Source of the DNA: an uncultured Pelagibacteraceae bacterium
GTDB lineage: Bacteria > Pseudomonadota > Alphaproteobacteria > Pelagibacterales > Pelagibacteraceae
Reading direction: 5' to 3'
Assembly: GCA_902599625.1 (NCBI GenBank)
Contig: CACKGF010000003.1
Span: forward strand, 1-64,000
DNA length: 64,000 nucleotides
Shown here: one piece after another, positions 30,512 through 42,476 of the stretch
How positions within the stretch are numbered: the first letter of the stretch is position 1
Layout: the number at the start of each line of letters is the position of its first letter
Position numbers and translations under genes: made by a program
Notes under the pieces: model-generated
The model's database searches: none
What the model saw: the letters and a program-made list of their open reading frames with translations, nothing else
Told to the model about the DNA's origin: nothing

Positions 30512-31561
30512 ATGTTAAAATATTACACTAGAGCGTGTAATTTCTATTATGGTGACCATTCAACTCTGATGGTCAAAAAAAAATTTGCTCTTCCACTTAA
30601 TGGAAATGATAAAATTTCTTTTGATACAATAGAACTTATAACAAGAAAAAAGAAAAAAAAAATCCACATTTCAAAACTAAATTTTTTAAGTAAAATTTTA
30701 AAAAAAAAAGTACAATTGGATATAAAAAATATAACTAAAAAAAAAAACTTTTCTAAACTAAAGTTTAAGTCTTTACCTCTAATAATGGGAGTTGTTAATT
30801 TAACTCCTGATAGTTTTTCAGATGGTGGAAAATATAATAATCATAAAGATGCTTTAAAAAGAATAAAACATTTTATTGAAAAAGGATCATCAATTATTGA
30901 TATAGGGGGAGAGTCCACAAGACCAGGATCAAATGATGTAAATGAAATAATTGAGTGGAAAAGGATTAAGGAAGTATTAAAAAAAACAAAAAAATTAAAA
31001 AATGTAATATCTATTGATACTCGAAAAAGTGCCATAATGGAAAAAAGTTTAAAATATGGTGCCCATATCATTAATGATGTTTCCGGACTTAATTACGATC
31101 CTAATACGCTAAAAATCCTAAGAAATAAAAAAACCCCCTTTATAATTCATCACACGCAAGGTAATCCAAAAACAATGCAAATTAAACCTTCGTATAAAAA
31201 TGTCTTGCTGGACATTTATGACTTCTTTCAAAATAAAATTTTAGAACTAGAGGCCAATGGTATAAATCATAAGAACATTATTTTGGATCCAGGAATTGGT
31301 TTTGGAAAAAGATTGAAACATAATATTACCTTATTAAGAAACATTTCTATTTTTCATTCACTTGGATTTCCTATAATGTTAGGCACTTCTAGAAAAAGAT
31401 TTATTAAAGACATTTCTGGGATAAACGATAGTAAGGAAAGACTAGGAGGAACTATATCATCTAGTTTGTGTGCTATTATGCAGGGCATTCAGATTTTAAG
31501 AGTTCACGATGTAAATGAAGTTAATCAAAGTATCAAAGTTTTTAAATCACTAAAATTTTAA
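30512..31561 (+). CDS. folP: Dihydropteroate synthase
   Basis: IMGVVNLTPDSFSDGGKY, IDIGGESTRPGS, ILDPGIGFGKRLKHN, MLGTSRKRFI. Confidence 0.96.
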   Translation: MLKYYTRACNFYYGDHSTLMVKKKFALPLNGNDKISFDTIELITRKKKKKIHISKLNFLSKILKKKVQLDIKNITKKKNFSKLKFKSLPLIMGVVNLTPDSFSDGGKYNNHKDALKRIKHFIEKGSSIIDIGGESTRPGSNDVNEIIEWKRIKEVLKKTKKLKNVISIDTRKSAIMEKSLKYGAHIINDVSGLNYDPNTLKILRNKKTPFIIHHTQGNPKTMQIKPSYKNVLLDIYDFFQNKILELEANGINHKNIILDPGIGFGKRLKHNITLLRNISIFHSLGFPIMLGTSRKRFIKDISGINDSKERLGGTISSSLCAIMQGIQILRVHDVNEVNQSIKVFKSLKF

Positions 31562-32893
31562 ATGACTAAAAAATATTTTGGAACCGATGGAATTAGAGGG
31601 AAGGTTAACCAGACCAAAATTAATGGTGAAATGTTCTTTAAATTTGGCCTAGCAGTAGGTACATATTTTAAAAATCAGAAAAAATCAAAACAAACAGCTA
31701 TTATTGCAAAAGATACAAGACTCTCAGGATATACACTTGAGCCCGCATTGGTGTCTGGATTGGCCTCAGCAGGAATGCATGTCTACACACTAGGGCCTTT
31801 ACCAACAAATGGATTAGCGATGTTAACAAAAAAGATGAAAGCTAACATGGGAATTATGATTACAGCATCTCATAACCCATACTATGATAATGGACTAAAA
31901 TTATTTGGACCAGATGGCCTAAAACTCTCTGACAAAATTGAAAAGAAAATAGAAAAACTAATTGATTCTAAAATTACAAAAAATCTTTCTGAACCAAAAA
32001 TTTTAGGAAGAGTAAAGAGATTAGAGGATGCAAATGATAAATATATAAAAATATTAAAAGATAATTTTCCAAGAGGTTTTAAGTTAAAAGGAATGAAAAT
32101 TGTAATAGATTGTGCTAACGGGGCAGGTTATAAATCTGGACCAAAATTATTAAGGAGCTTGGGTGCAAAAGTAATTGAGTATGGGACTTCTCCAAATGGT
32201 TTAAATATCAATGAAAACTGTGGCTCAACCTTTCCGCAAAAGATCAAATCTTTAGTTCGAAAAAACAAAGCTCATATTGGAATATCTTTAGATGGCGATG
32301 CAGACAGAATAATTATATCTGACGAGATGGGGAACATTGTTGATGGTGATAAAATTATTGCAATGCTAGCAACCAGATGGAAAAGAAAGAGAATTCTAAA
32401 AGGTGGTGTAATTGGCACCCTAATGTCAAATTATGGATTACAAAATTTTTTTAGAGATCAAAAAATTAAATTTATCAGAGCTAATGTAGGAGACAGATAC
32501 GTTAAGGAAAAAATGCAAAAAGAAAACTTTAATCTAGGTGGAGAGCAATCTGGACACATTATACTTGGCAAATTTGCAACAACAGGTGATGGGCTATTAG
32601 TTGCATTAGAAATTCTATTTTCAATGAGAAAAGGTAAAAAGGCGAGTGAGCTTTTTGACTTATTTAAATTAACACCTCAAATATTAGAAAATGTAAAGGT
32701 TAAAGATAAATCAATTATTAATTCTACTAAGTGTAAGGTTGCTATTAAAAAATCTGAAAGAATAATTAAAAATTATGGTAGAATGCTTGTAAGAAAATCT
32801 GGCACTGAGCCTAAAATCAGAATTATGGGCGAGTCAAACAATATTCATTTATTAAAAAAATGTATAAATATTGTAAAAAGGTCTATTAAATAA
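31562..32893 (+). CDS. glmM: Phosphoglucosamine mutase
   Basis: KKYFGTDGIRGKVN, MITASHNPYYDNGLKLFGPDG, ISLDGDADRIIISDE, VRKSGTEPKIRIM. Confidence 0.97.
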   Translation: MTKKYFGTDGIRGKVNQTKINGEMFFKFGLAVGTYFKNQKKSKQTAIIAKDTRLSGYTLEPALVSGLASAGMHVYTLGPLPTNGLAMLTKKMKANMGIMITASHNPYYDNGLKLFGPDGLKLSDKIEKKIEKLIDSKITKNLSEPKILGRVKRLEDANDKYIKILKDNFPRGFKLKGMKIVIDCANGAGYKSGPKLLRSLGAKVIEYGTSPNGLNINENCGSTFPQKIKSLVRKNKAHIGISLDGDADRIIISDEMGNIVDGDKIIAMLATRWKRKRILKGGVIGTLMSNYGLQNFFRDQKIKFIRANVGDRYVKEKMQKENFNLGGEQSGHIILGKFATTGDGLLVALEILFSMRKGKKASELFDLFKLTPQILENVKVKDKSIINSTKCKVAIKKSERIIKNYGRMLVRKSGTEPKIRIMGESNNIHLLKKCINIVKRSIK

Positions 32894-32894
32894 A

Positions 32895-33707
32895 TTGAAA
32901 CTTAAATCTAAAATATTAGTTATTGCGGGTTCAGACTCTTCTGGAGGCGCAGGTATTCAAGCAGATATTAAAACTATAACAAGTCTTGGCTCTTATGCAA
33001 TGACAGCTGTTACTGCAATAACTTCACAAAATACAACAGGAGTTTTGTCGATCTCAAAAGTTCCAATCAATGAAATTAAAAGGCAAATTGAATTTACCTC
33101 AAAAGATATCAGGCCTGATGCTATAAAGATTGGAATGTTACACTCAAAAAAGGTTATTGAAACAGTGATAAATTCTTTAAAGAAAATTAAAGTAAAAAAA
33201 ATTATTCTAGATCCAGTGATGGTAGCGAAAGGTGGCACAAAATTAGTTGATGATAAATCAATAGAAATAATAAGAACTAAATTAATGAATAGAGTATCTT
33301 TAATTACACCAAATATACCAGAGGCAGAAATACTTGCTAAAATACAAATTAAAACAACAGATGATATGATTATAGCTGGAAAAAAATTATTAAGTTTCGG
33401 AGCAAAAAATGTTTTAATAAAAGGAGGACATTTAAAAGCAAAATATGTATATGATCTTTATTTGAATAAAGGTGAAAAAGAATTTTTTAAAAGTAAAAAA
33501 ATTAAAACAAAAAATACACATGGTACAGGATGTACTTTATCTAGTGCGATAGCGACTTATTTTTCGTGTGGAAAAACATTAAAGAAATCTTGTAAGATGG
33601 CAATTGATTATGTTAACCATTCAATCGGGTCAGGGCCTAATTTTGGAAGGGGGCATGGGCCAATAAACCATATAAGTGTGTTTAATATTAATAATAAATT
33701 TAAATGA
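32895..33707 (+). CDS. thiD: Hydroxymethylpyrimidine/phosphomethylpyrimidine kinase; TTG start
   Basis: [57 protein letters not shown]. Confidence 0.96.
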   Translation: MKLKSKILVIAGSDSSGGAGIQADIKTITSLGSYAMTAVTAITSQNTTGVLSISKVPINEIKRQIEFTSKDIRPDAIKIGMLHSKKVIETVINSLKKIKVKKIILDPVMVAKGGTKLVDDKSIEIIRTKLMNRVSLITPNIPEAEILAKIQIKTTDDMIIAGKKLLSFGAKNVLIKGGHLKAKYVYDLYLNKGEKEFFKSKKIKTKNTHGTGCTLSSAIATYFSCGKTLKKSCKMAIDYVNHSIGSGPNFGRGHGPINHISVFNINNKFK

Positions 33708-34996
33708 AAAATGTAGCTGTTGTTGGATCTCAGTGGGGTGATGAAGGAAAAGGAAAAATTGTTGATTGGCTCTCAAGTGAAGCAGATGTAGTTGTAAGAT
33801 TTCAGGGCGGACACAACGCTGGACATACGTTGGTAATAGATGGAGTTACCTATAAATTAAGATTACTTCCATCAGGAATTGTTAGAAAAAATAAAATATC
33901 AATTATTGGTAACGGGGTTGTGGTTGATCCATGGGCATTATTAGATGAAATAAAAGAGATAAAATCAAAAGGAGTAGAGATATCTGAAAAAAATTTAATT
34001 TTGTCAGAGTCAGCAAATTTAATTTTACCTTTTCACAAAGAAATGGATGAAATAAGAGAAGATGCAGCAGGAAAAGCAAAAATCGGCACCACAAGACGAG
34101 GTATAGGACCAGCATATGAAGACAAAGTAGGCAGACGATCGATCAGGGTAATGGATTTAATTTCTGAAAAAAATTTAGATCATAGGCTTGAAACTGTTTT
34201 AATGCACCATAATGCAATAAGAAAAGGTTTAGGAAAAGAATTGTTTGAAAAAAATAAGTTGAAAAAGGAACTTCTTGAAATTGCACCGCAAATATTGAAG
34301 TTTTCAAAGCCTGTCTGGAAAAAGATTGATGAATTTAAAAACGAAGGAAAGAAAATTTTATTTGAAGGTGCGCAAGGAATTTTGTTAGACGTAGATCATG
34401 GTACTTATCCTTTTGTAACTTCATCAAATACAGTCGCATCTTCAGCAGCAACAGGCTCAGGGTGTGGACCAAATACAATTGGTTATGTTCTTGGTATCAC
34501 AAAAGCCTACACAACAAGAGTAGGCGAGGGTCCTTTTCCAACTGAGTTGAAAAATGAAACTGGAGAACATCTTGGTAAAGTTGGGAAAGAGTTTGGAACC
34601 GTTACTAGCAGAAAAAGAAGATGTGGATGGTTTGATGGTGTTTTGGTAAGACAAACGATTAAAGTCTCAGGTATTAATGGAATAGCATTAACCAAATTAG
34701 ATGTTTTAGACGAACTAGAAGAAATCAAAATGTGCGTAGCCTACGAACTGGATGGCAAAAAGGTCGACTATTTACCCGCTGCGGTAGATGATCAACTAAA
34801 AGTTAAGCCAATTTATAAAAGCTTCAAAGGTTGGAAGTCTTCAACAAAAGGAATTAAAAATTTTGAAAAATTGCCGGAGAAGGCGAAAATTTACATAAAG
34901 GAGCTTGAAAAATTTATCGAAACTAAGGTTTCAAGCATTTCAACGAGTCCCGAAAGAAACGATACAATTTTAATTGAAGATCCTTTTAAAATTTAA
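33704..34996 (+). CDS. purA: Adenylosuccinate synthetase
   Basis: [61 protein letters not shown]. Confidence 0.98.
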   Translation: MKNVAVVGSQWGDEGKGKIVDWLSSEADVVVRFQGGHNAGHTLVIDGVTYKLRLLPSGIVRKNKISIIGNGVVVDPWALLDEIKEIKSKGVEISEKNLILSESANLILPFHKEMDEIREDAAGKAKIGTTRRGIGPAYEDKVGRRSIRVMDLISEKNLDHRLETVLMHHNAIRKGLGKELFEKNKLKKELLEIAPQILKFSKPVWKKIDEFKNEGKKILFEGAQGILLDVDHGTYPFVTSSNTVASSAATGSGCGPNTIGYVLGITKAYTTRVGEGPFPTELKNETGEHLGKVGKEFGTVTSRKRRCGWFDGVLVRQTIKVSGINGIALTKLDVLDELEEIKMCVAYELDGKKVDYLPAAVDDQLKVKPIYKSFKGWKSSTKGIKNFEKLPEKAKIYIKELEKFIETKVSSISTSPERNDTILIEDPFKI

Positions 34997-35880
34997 TTTA
35001 CTGGAAGTAAATTTTTTGATTTAGCTGAATTAAGCATATGCTTTTGTAGTTTTTCAAAAGCTTTATTTTCAATTTGCCTAATTCTTTCTCTACTAATTTT
35101 AAATTTTTTACTTAAGTCTTCAAGAGTTGATGGATTTTCGTTCAGCCTTCTTGCATAAAGAATCTCTTTTTCTCTATCATTAAGTATTTTTATAGAATCC
35201 TGGAGCAAATCTTTTCTTTGATCAAGTTCCTCTTGATGAGCTATTTTTAATTCTTGATCCATTTCTTTATCTACAACCCAGTCTTGCCATTCATCACCAT
35301 CCTCACCAATCGGAGCGTTCAAGGATTGTTCTTTACCCGACAACCTTCTATTCATTGAGATAACTTCGTCTTCACTCACATCAAGCGTATTCGCAATTTT
35401 TTCTACTTCATCTTTTTTAAGGTCACCTTCATTTTTTGGGGCAATTTGATTTTTTAATTTTTTTAAATTAAAAAATAATTTTTTTTGTGCAGTAGTTGTT
35501 CCAATTTTTACTAAACTCCAAGATCTTAAAATGTATTCTTGTATTGATGCTTTAATCCACCACATAGCATAAGTTGCTAATCTAAAACCTTTTTCAGGTT
35601 CGAACTTTTTCACTGCTTGCATTAATCCAACATTTCCCTCGGAAATAATTTCATTCATCGGCAATCCATAACCTTTGTATCCCATTGCAATTTTTGCTAC
35701 CAATCTTAAATGGCTTGTCACTAGTTTTTCAGCTGATTTAACATTTCCTGTAGTTTTCCAATTTTTTGCAAGCATATATTCTTCTTCAGCATCAAGCATT
35801 GGAAATTTTTTTATCTGGTCTAAGTATACTGATAGACCACCTTCATTGCTTATAGCAGGGTATTTGAATGTAGATGTCAT
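34993..35880 (-). CDS. rpoH: RNA polymerase sigma factor RpoH (sigma-32)
   Basis: [68 protein letters not shown] contains the RpoH box. Confidence 0.96.
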   Translation of the reverse strand: MTSTFKYPAISNEGGLSVYLDQIKKFPMLDAEEEYMLAKNWKTTGNVKSAEKLVTSHLRLVAKIAMGYKGYGLPMNEIISEGNVGLMQAVKKFEPEKGFRLATYAMWWIKASIQEYILRSWSLVKIGTTTAQKKLFFNLKKLKNQIAPKNEGDLKKDEVEKIANTLDVSEDEVISMNRRLSGKEQSLNAPIGEDGDEWQDWVVDKEMDQELKIAHQEELDQRKDLLQDSIKILNDREKEILYARRLNENPSTLEDLSKKFKISRERIRQIENKAFEKLQKHMLNSAKSKNLLPVN

Positions 35881-35928
35881 TTTATTACTATGTATTTAAT
35901 AAATAATTAATTTTTTGCAATATTGTAA

Positions 35929-36906
35929 TTACTTCGAATTTCTAAGCTTTTTTAACAGCGTATTTAAATCTTGAGGTAAATTTGATGTAAATTCGACTTC
36001 CTTATTTTTTGAGGGATGATTGAACCCAAGAGTTTTTGCGTGCAAGAATTGCCTATCTAGTTTAAGAATTAGATTATTTAAATCATCATTAATATTTCTG
36101 AATTTCTTAAACTTTTTTTTATATTTTTTGTCTCCTAAAATATTGTTACCTTTGTAACTCATGTGAACTCTAATTTGATGGGTTCTACCAGTTTCCAATC
36201 TACACTCAATTAAACTAAAAGTTGGTATTTTTTCATTTTCAAAAATTTCCAAGGTTTTATAATTAGTAATTGCGTTTTTTCCTTTAGTGAGACCAACCTG
36301 CATTAATTGTCTATTTTTTGAGCTTCTTGTAATTAATGTTTCAATTCTACCAGTTTGAGGCCTCAGCTTTCCCCATACAAGAGCGTGGTAAACTCTTTTA
36401 ATTGTATGGTCATTAAATTGACTAGATAATTTTTCGTGTGTTCTATTATTTTTCGCAACCACAACTAAACCAGATGTTTCTTTATCAATTCTATGAACGA
36501 TTCCCGGTCTAAGTTCATCACCAATAGTTGAAAGATTTTTACTATCATAAAATATTAAGGCATTTACCAATGTTTTGTTGTAGTCCCCAGCTCCAGGATG
36601 CATAGATATCCCGGCAGGTTTGTTTATTACCATTAAATCTTTATCCTCATAAATGACATTAAGTTTGAAATCAAATGGTTCTAAAGAAGCTTTCTGTGGT
36701 TCAGGTATTTCAAGTTTTATATTGTCATTTTCACTAACTTTTTTTGATGGGTCGGTACAAATTTTTTCATTTATCAACAATCTTTGGTTTAAAATCAAAT
36801 TTTTAACTCTAGTTCTACTGAGTTCTTTTTTGTTGTTTGATAAAAATAGATCAACTCTCTGATTGTTTTCATTATCCTTAACAATAAACTTAATGATATT
36901 TTTCAT
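35929..36906 (-). CDS. rluD: RluD-family 23S rRNA pseudouridine synthase
   Basis: S4 domain; PGIVHRIDKETSGLVVVAKN; GRTHQIRVHMSYKGNNILGDKKY. Confidence 0.93.
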   Translation of the reverse strand: MKNIIKFIVKDNENNQRVDLFLSNNKKELSRTRVKNLILNQRLLINEKICTDPSKKVSENDNIKLEIPEPQKASLEPFDFKLNVIYEDKDLMVINKPAGISMHPGAGDYNKTLVNALIFYDSKNLSTIGDELRPGIVHRIDKETSGLVVVAKNNRTHEKLSSQFNDHTIKRVYHALVWGKLRPQTGRIETLITRSSKNRQLMQVGLTKGKNAITNYKTLEIFENEKIPTFSLIECRLETGRTHQIRVHMSYKGNNILGDKKYKKKFKKFRNINDDLNNLILKLDRQFLHAKTLGFNHPSKNKEVEFTSNLPQDLNTLLKKLRNSK

Positions 36907-36929
36907 AAATTATAATATTAATACTATAT

Positions 36930-37006
36930 GCGCTTGTAGCTCAACTGGATAGAGCGCCTGACTTCGGATCAGGAGGTTCTGGGTTCGACTCCTAGCAGGC
37001 GCACCA
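36930..37006 (+). tRNA. tRNA-Arg (TCG)
   Basis: gcgcttgtagctcaactggatagagcgcctgacttcggatcaggaggttctgggttcgactcctagcaggcgcacca; anticodon loop CTTCGGA; encoded CCA. Confidence 0.95.
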
Positions 37007-37008
37007 AA

Positions 37009-37800
37009 TTATTCCCCTATATTAATTAATGTTCCCTTTTTACGGGCTTTACTGAAAGAGTAGTAAAATAGGCAAATGGAGATAAATAAATATAATCCAT
37101 TTAGATAAAATGCTTTAAAAATATTTTCTACGTTTACAAATCCATTAACTAAAATATTTCTAGCCTCCTCAAATATGTAAACGAGTGGTAGTGCATAAGC
37201 AATTTTTTGAAATATTTCAGGCAATATATCTACAGGATAATAAATACATCCAAAAGGAGCTAACAGGAACATAGTTGACCAGGCAATATTTTCAAATGAA
37301 GGGCCAAACCTAAGTAGACCAGAAGAAACTAGTATACCTAGCGTTATTCCAAAAATGTAGAGACTAAGAAATAAAAAAAATAAACTTAAACCTAAATCTA
37401 ATATAGAAATTCCAAATAGAGGAGAAGTTAAAAGAATTGCAGGAACTAAACCGATTAAAGCTCTTACTAAAGCTGTGAATATTAATGAAATCAAAATTTC
37501 ACTTTTTTTTATTGGTGAGATGAATAAATTTGTAAAATTTCTACTCCAGATTTCCTCTAAAAAAAGCATGTTAAAACCGATACTTGTTCTAAATAGAAAA
37601 TCATAAAGTATCGCGCATGTTAATATTATTCCAACAGCATTATTATAATACGAGCTGTATGTTGTAAAAAAATTTGAGATGAAACCCCATAAAGTAATTT
37701 GAATTGTTGGCCAATATATTAGATCTAAAATTCTCGGAAAAGACCTAGTTATTAAAAAAAAGTGTCGTAGGAACAATCCATACATTCTACCTATATTCAT
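37009..37800 (-). CDS. ABC-2 type transporter permease (NodJ-like)
   Basis: Polytopic membrane protein; partner ATPase gene immediately upstream on the same strand. Confidence 0.85.
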   Translation of the reverse strand: MNIGRMYGLFLRHFFLITRSFPRILDLIYWPTIQITLWGFISNFFTTYSSYYNNAVGIILTCAILYDFLFRTSIGFNMLFLEEIWSRNFTNLFISPIKKSEILISLIFTALVRALIGLVPAILLTSPLFGISILDLGLSLFFLFLSLYIFGITLGILVSSGLLRFGPSFENIAWSTMFLLAPFGCIYYPVDILPEIFQKIAYALPLVYIFEEARNILVNGFVNVENIFKAFYLNGLYLFISICLFYYSFSKARKKGTLINIGE

Positions 37801-37801
37801 A

Positions 37802-38524
37802 TTAATTCCTTATAAGTTTTAAAAAAACTTCCTCTAGATTTTGTCTCCCATGTTTTTTAACTAGATCATTTGGTTTACCTTGATCAATTATTAAACCATT
37901 TTTCATCATCATTATTGATGAACACAATCTAGTTACTTCATCCATGTTATGGGATGCTAATAATATAGATACCTTTTTTTCTTTTTTATAATTTTCTAGA
38001 AAAGTTCTTACAAAATCTCCCGTTTCTGGATCAAGTGAAGCTGTAGGTTCATCCAGCAATAAGACAGATGGATTATTGATAATCGCTTTAGCTAAGCTTA
38101 TTCTATTTTTTTGCCCTGAAGATAATTCTCCAGTCACTCTATCAAGCAAATTTTGTAATCTCAGTTCTTCTACCAAATAATCTATTCTACTATTTAAGTT
38201 TTTGACAGAATACAGTTTTCCATAAACAATTAAATTCTGCTTAACTGTAAGTTTTTTTGGTAATTCAATATAAGGAGAAATAAAATTTATCTTTTGAAGA
38301 ATCTCAATTCTATTTTTTTCTAGTTGAAAGCCATTAATCAAAACTTGTCCACTTGTAGGTTTTAATAAACCTAAAATCATACCTATGGTTGTAGTTTTTC
38401 CACATCCATTAGGACCAAGCAAACCAATTATCTCATTTTCTTTAATTTCAAAATTAATATTCTTAACCGCTTCTTTATTTCCATAATTCTTTTTAAGATC
38501 AATTACTTTTATTGAATTTTCCAT
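37802..38524 (-). CDS. ABC transporter ATP-binding protein (ABC-2 associated)
   Basis: Walker A GPNGCGKTTTIGMILGLLKPTSG, signature LSSGQKNRISLAKAI, Walker B LLLDEPTASLDPETG. Confidence 0.95.
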   Translation of the reverse strand: MENSIKVIDLKKNYGNKEAVKNINFEIKENEIIGLLGPNGCGKTTTIGMILGLLKPTSGQVLINGFQLEKNRIEILQKINFISPYIELPKKLTVKQNLIVYGKLYSVKNLNSRIDYLVEELRLQNLLDRVTGELSSGQKNRISLAKAIINNPSVLLLDEPTASLDPETGDFVRTFLENYKKEKKVSILLASHNMDEVTRLCSSIMMMKNGLIIDQGKPNDLVKKHGRQNLEEVFLKLIRN

Positions 38525-39468
38525 TACTTTGCTGAAGCCCTTTTAAGTCTATCATTGATTGCTTCCCCAAATCCATAATTAGGAATTTTTTCTACAGCAA
38601 TACTTTTATAATTTTTATTTTTAATATTTCTTAAAACTTTATACAAATTTTTTGCTGCTTCTTTTAAATCTTTTTTTTTACTTAAATAATAATAATTCTT
38701 TGAAGTTTTTTTTCTTTTTTTAATTAAAATAAAAGCCTCATTCTCTTTTGGTTTTTTCTTGTTTAGCCTTATAGGTATTCCAGGCGAATAGTGTAAACTT
38801 AATTGTCCTGGGACAACAATTGTTTTATCATTTTTTTTATACAGGATTTTTTTTCTCAAAATTTTGTTAATCCTTTTTCTTTCAATTCCTCCTAGCCTTA
38901 ATATTTTTGGCTTTCCTAATAAACTAATTATAGTGGACTCTAATCCGATTTTAGATCTACCACCGTCAAGAATAAATTTAATCCTTTCTCCAAATTCATC
39001 CTTTACATCTTCTTTTGTTACCGGACTTATTTTTGAGGATATGTTTGCACTTGGTGCTGCCAAAGGATACTTCAATATTTTTAAAAGTTTAATAGCCAGA
39101 TGATGTCTAGGAAACCTAATAGCTAGTGTTTTTTTATTATTAGTTACAATTTTTGAAATATTACTATTTTTTTTTAATTTTAAAACAAATGTAATAGGTC
39201 CTGGACAATATTTTTTATATAACTTTAAAAATTCTTCATTAATCATACAGTCGTTATTAAGCATTTTTAAGCTACAATAATGCACTATGAGTGGATTTCT
39301 TTTATTTCTTTTCTTCAGTTTGAATATTTTTAAGGTAGCCTTTTTTGAATAAGCATTAGCCGCTAAACCATAAACAGTTTCAGTCGGAAACCCAATACAT
39401 TCATTTTTATCTAAATAATATTTAGCTTTTTTAATATTTGAAAGATTATAATTCATGTAATAATACAA
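38524..39468 (-). CDS. sua5: L-threonylcarbamoyladenylate synthase (Sua5/YwlC/YrdC)
   Basis: CIGFPTETVYGLAANAYSKKATLKIFKLKKRNKRNPLIVHY; C-terminal SPGIP region of Sua5. Confidence 0.93.
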   Translation of the reverse strand: MYYYMNYNLSNIKKAKYYLDKNECIGFPTETVYGLAANAYSKKATLKIFKLKKRNKRNPLIVHYCSLKMLNNDCMINEEFLKLYKKYCPGPITFVLKLKKNSNISKIVTNNKKTLAIRFPRHHLAIKLLKILKYPLAAPSANISSKISPVTKEDVKDEFGERIKFILDGGRSKIGLESTIISLLGKPKILRLGGIERKRINKILRKKILYKKNDKTIVVPGQLSLHYSPGIPIRLNKKKPKENEAFILIKKRKKTSKNYYYLSKKKDLKEAAKNLYKVLRNIKNKNYKSIAVEKIPNYGFGEAINDRLKRASAK

Positions 39469-39476
39469 ACTAATAT

Positions 39477-39728
39477 ATGAAACAAAAAAATTTACCAGAT
39501 GATATTGAGTCTAAATCTTTAGATGAACTTAAAGAAATTCTTAATAATTTGGTTGAAAAAATTGAAAAAAATAAAGCTTCAAATCAATCCGAAGAGGATT
39601 ATCTTGAAATATTTAAATTAAATAAATTTATTGAAAAAAAGTTTCAAAATACTTCAAGAGAAATATCTGAGAAAAATAAATTAAAAATAAAACAAATTAT
39701 AAAAAAAGATGGAAAAAAAACTAAATAA
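39477..39728 (+). CDS. xseB: Exodeoxyribonuclease VII small subunit
   Basis: SLDELKEILNNLVEKIEKNKAS; conserved position before ispA-dxs. Confidence 0.82.
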   Translation: MKQKNLPDDIESKSLDELKEILNNLVEKIEKNKASNQSEEDYLEIFKLNKFIEKKFQNTSREISEKNKLKIKQIIKKDGKKTK

Positions 39729-40572
39729 AACAGGAAAAGATATAAATAAATTTCTCAAGAATTTTTTAAAAAAACAGAGAAGGACTGAATTAGTCACTTC
39801 AATGAATTATGGTTTATTTCCTGGTGGAAAAAAAATAAGATCAAAGATCATTGTTGATGTAGGTAAAATTTTTTCAGTTCCTTATTATCACTTAGTAAGA
39901 GTAGGAGCTGCAGTGGAATGTATTCATGCATATTCGCTTATACACGATGATTTGCCATGTATGGATAATGACGATTTAAGAAGGGGAAAGTTAAGCACGC
40001 ACAAAAAATTTGGCGAAGCAACAGCAGTCCTCGCTGGCAATTCACTGCTTACCTTAGCCTTTGAAATTTTAAGTGAAAAAAGTTTCAAGATTAGTGAAAA
40101 TAAAAAAAGTAAATTAATAAATTTACTTTCAAACACTTCAGGCCATTTAGGAATTGCAGGGGGGCAATATTTAGATCTTAATTTTGAAAAAAAAAGAGTA
40201 AGTAAAAGAAAAATTATAGATATGCAGCTTAATAAAACTGGTAAACTTTTTTCATTTTCAACTACAGCACCGTTAATTATTGCTAATAAGTTTGGGAAGA
40301 TAAATCAGTTTAAAAAGATAGGTTTAGATATTGGACTTTTATTTCAAATTATTGATGATTTTCTAGATTACAGTGGAAGTGAGAAAAAGATTGGAAAAAA
40401 AACTGGAAAAGACAAAAAAAAGGGCAAGGCGACTTTAATAAGTTTACTCGGGTATAAAAATGCTGTTAAATATTCTTCTTATTTAAAAAATAAAATAATT
40501 TCTTCTTTAAGTAAGTACAAAAGTAAAGATTTGATTGAAACTGTAGAGTTTGTGGTAAATAGAAAAAAATGA
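39709..40572 (+). CDS. ispA: Geranyl/farnesyl diphosphate synthase
   Basis: [64 protein letters not shown]. Confidence 0.95.
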   Translation: MEKKLNKTGKDINKFLKNFLKKQRRTELVTSMNYGLFPGGKKIRSKIIVDVGKIFSVPYYHLVRVGAAVECIHAYSLIHDDLPCMDNDDLRRGKLSTHKKFGEATAVLAGNSLLTLAFEILSEKSFKISENKKSKLINLLSNTSGHLGIAGGQYLDLNFEKKRVSKRKIIDMQLNKTGKLFSFSTTAPLIIANKFGKINQFKKIGLDIGLLFQIIDDFLDYSGSEKKIGKKTGKDKKKGKATLISLLGYKNAVKYSSYLKNKIISSLSKYKSKDLIETVEFVVNRKK

Positions 40573-42476
40573 AAAAATATAAATTTTTAGATAATGTAAA
40601 TTTTCCATCAGATATAAAAAATTTAAAATCCTCAGAATTAATAACGCTGTCAAAGGAGTTAAGAGAAGAATTGATAGAGGCTGTTTCATTTACAGGTGGT
40701 CATTTAGGTGCAGGTTTAGGAGTTGTTGAGTTGACGGTAGCTTTACACCATGTTTTTGATACACCTAATGACAAAATAGTTTGGGATGTCGGCCACCAAT
40801 CGTATCCACATAAAATTTTAACAGGTCGTAAAAATAGAATCAAAACATTGAGACAAGGAAATGGACTATCTGGTTTCACAAAAAGATCTGAAAGTGAATA
40901 TGATCCATTTGGTGCAGCACATAGCTCAACATCAATTTCTGCAGCTTTAGGTATTGCTACTGCAAATAAACTTTCAAAAAAATCAGAAAATGTTGTGGCT
41001 GTTATTGGCGATGGAGCGATCAGTGCTGGAATGGCTTATGAGGCTATGAACAATGCAGGCATATCAAAAACTAAAATGATAGTAATTTTAAATGATAACG
41101 ACATGTCAATTGCAGAACCTGTGGGTGCAATGAGAAGTTATTTAGCCAAACTATTGACTGGTAAAATATATTTTAGTCTAAGAGAGACGTTTAAATTAAT
41201 TATTTCTGCCTTTTCTAAAAGATTCTCAAAAAAAGCTGGAAAGGCAGAAGATTTTCTAAGGTCAGCAGTAACAGGTGGAACACTTTTTAATTCACTAGGT
41301 TTTTATTATGTTGGACCAATAGACGGACATGATATTGATACACTTATTTCAGTTTTAAAAAATGCAAAAGATACTAACTTTGACGGTCCAATAATGATAC
41401 ATATTAAAACTGAAAAAGGAAAAGGTTATCAATTTGCAGAAAACTCAAAAGATAAATACCATGGTGTTTCAAAGTTTAATATAAAAACCGGAGTACAAGA
41501 AAAATCAAATTCTAAAATTCCATCATATACAAGTGTTTTTGCAAATACATTAATTAAACACGCTGAGAGAGATAGTAAAATAATTGGTATTACTGCTGCG
41601 ATGCCATCTGGAACTGGAATGGATTTATTTGCAAAAAAATTTCCAAATAGAATGTTTGATGTTGGTATTGCAGAACAACACGCAGTGACATTTTCTGCTG
41701 GTTTAGCCACAGAAGGATTCAAACCTTATGCAGCAATTTATTCTACCTTTTTACAAAGAGCCTATGATCAGGTTGTTCACGATGTTGCAATTCAAAGTTT
41801 ACCTGTCAGATTTGCTATAGACCGGGCAGGTCTTGTTGGTGCAGACGGTCCTACACATGCTGGATCTTTTGATATAACCTACTTATCAACCCTACCTAAT
41901 TTTGTAGTTATGGCTCCAAGCGATGAGTCAGAATTAGTTAAAATGATTAATACCTCAGTTGATATTAATGACAAACCGTCAGCTTTTAGGTACCCTCGTG
42001 GAACTGGTGTTGGGGTTAAACTTCCTGAAATTAATGAAAAAATTGAAATTGGAAAAGGCAGAGTTATTAAAGAAGGTAAGGAAATTGCTTTAATTAATTT
42101 TGGTGCCCGATTGCAAGAATGCCAAAAAGCCTTAAACAATCTTGGAAAAAAAGGTTTAAATCTTACTTTAATTGACGCAAGATTCTGTAAACCACTTGAT
42201 GAAAATTTAATGTGGAACACTGCAAAAAATCATGAAGTTATTATTTCAATTGAAGAAGGTTCAATTGGAGGCTTTGGATCTCATTTAAGTAAATTTTTAT
42301 CAGAAAAAGGTTTGTTAGAAAAAATTAAATTTAGGTCGATGACTTTTCCTGACAGGTTTATTGATCAAGATAAACCTGATCTAATGTACCAAATTGCTGG
42401 CTTGGATAGCAAAGCTATTGAAGAAAAAGTTTATGAGGTTTTAGACTCTAAAATTGTTGTTCAGAAAAAAAATTAA
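40569..42476 (+). CDS. dxs: 1-deoxy-D-xylulose-5-phosphate synthase
   Basis: [83 protein letters not shown]. Confidence 0.98.
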   Translation: MKKYKFLDNVNFPSDIKNLKSSELITLSKELREELIEAVSFTGGHLGAGLGVVELTVALHHVFDTPNDKIVWDVGHQSYPHKILTGRKNRIKTLRQGNGLSGFTKRSESEYDPFGAAHSSTSISAALGIATANKLSKKSENVVAVIGDGAISAGMAYEAMNNAGISKTKMIVILNDNDMSIAEPVGAMRSYLAKLLTGKIYFSLRETFKLIISAFSKRFSKKAGKAEDFLRSAVTGGTLFNSLGFYYVGPIDGHDIDTLISVLKNAKDTNFDGPIMIHIKTEKGKGYQFAENSKDKYHGVSKFNIKTGVQEKSNSKIPSYTSVFANTLIKHAERDSKIIGITAAMPSGTGMDLFAKKFPNRMFDVGIAEQHAVTFSAGLATEGFKPYAAIYSTFLQRAYDQVVHDVAIQSLPVRFAIDRAGLVGADGPTHAGSFDITYLSTLPNFVVMAPSDESELVKMINTSVDINDKPSAFRYPRGTGVGVKLPEINEKIEIGKGRVIKEGKEIALINFGARLQECQKALNNLGKKGLNLTLIDARFCKPLDENLMWNTAKNHEVIISIEEGSIGGFGSHLSKFLSEKGLLEKIKFRSMTFPDRFIDQDKPDLMYQIAGLDSKAIEEKVYEVLDSKIVVQKKN

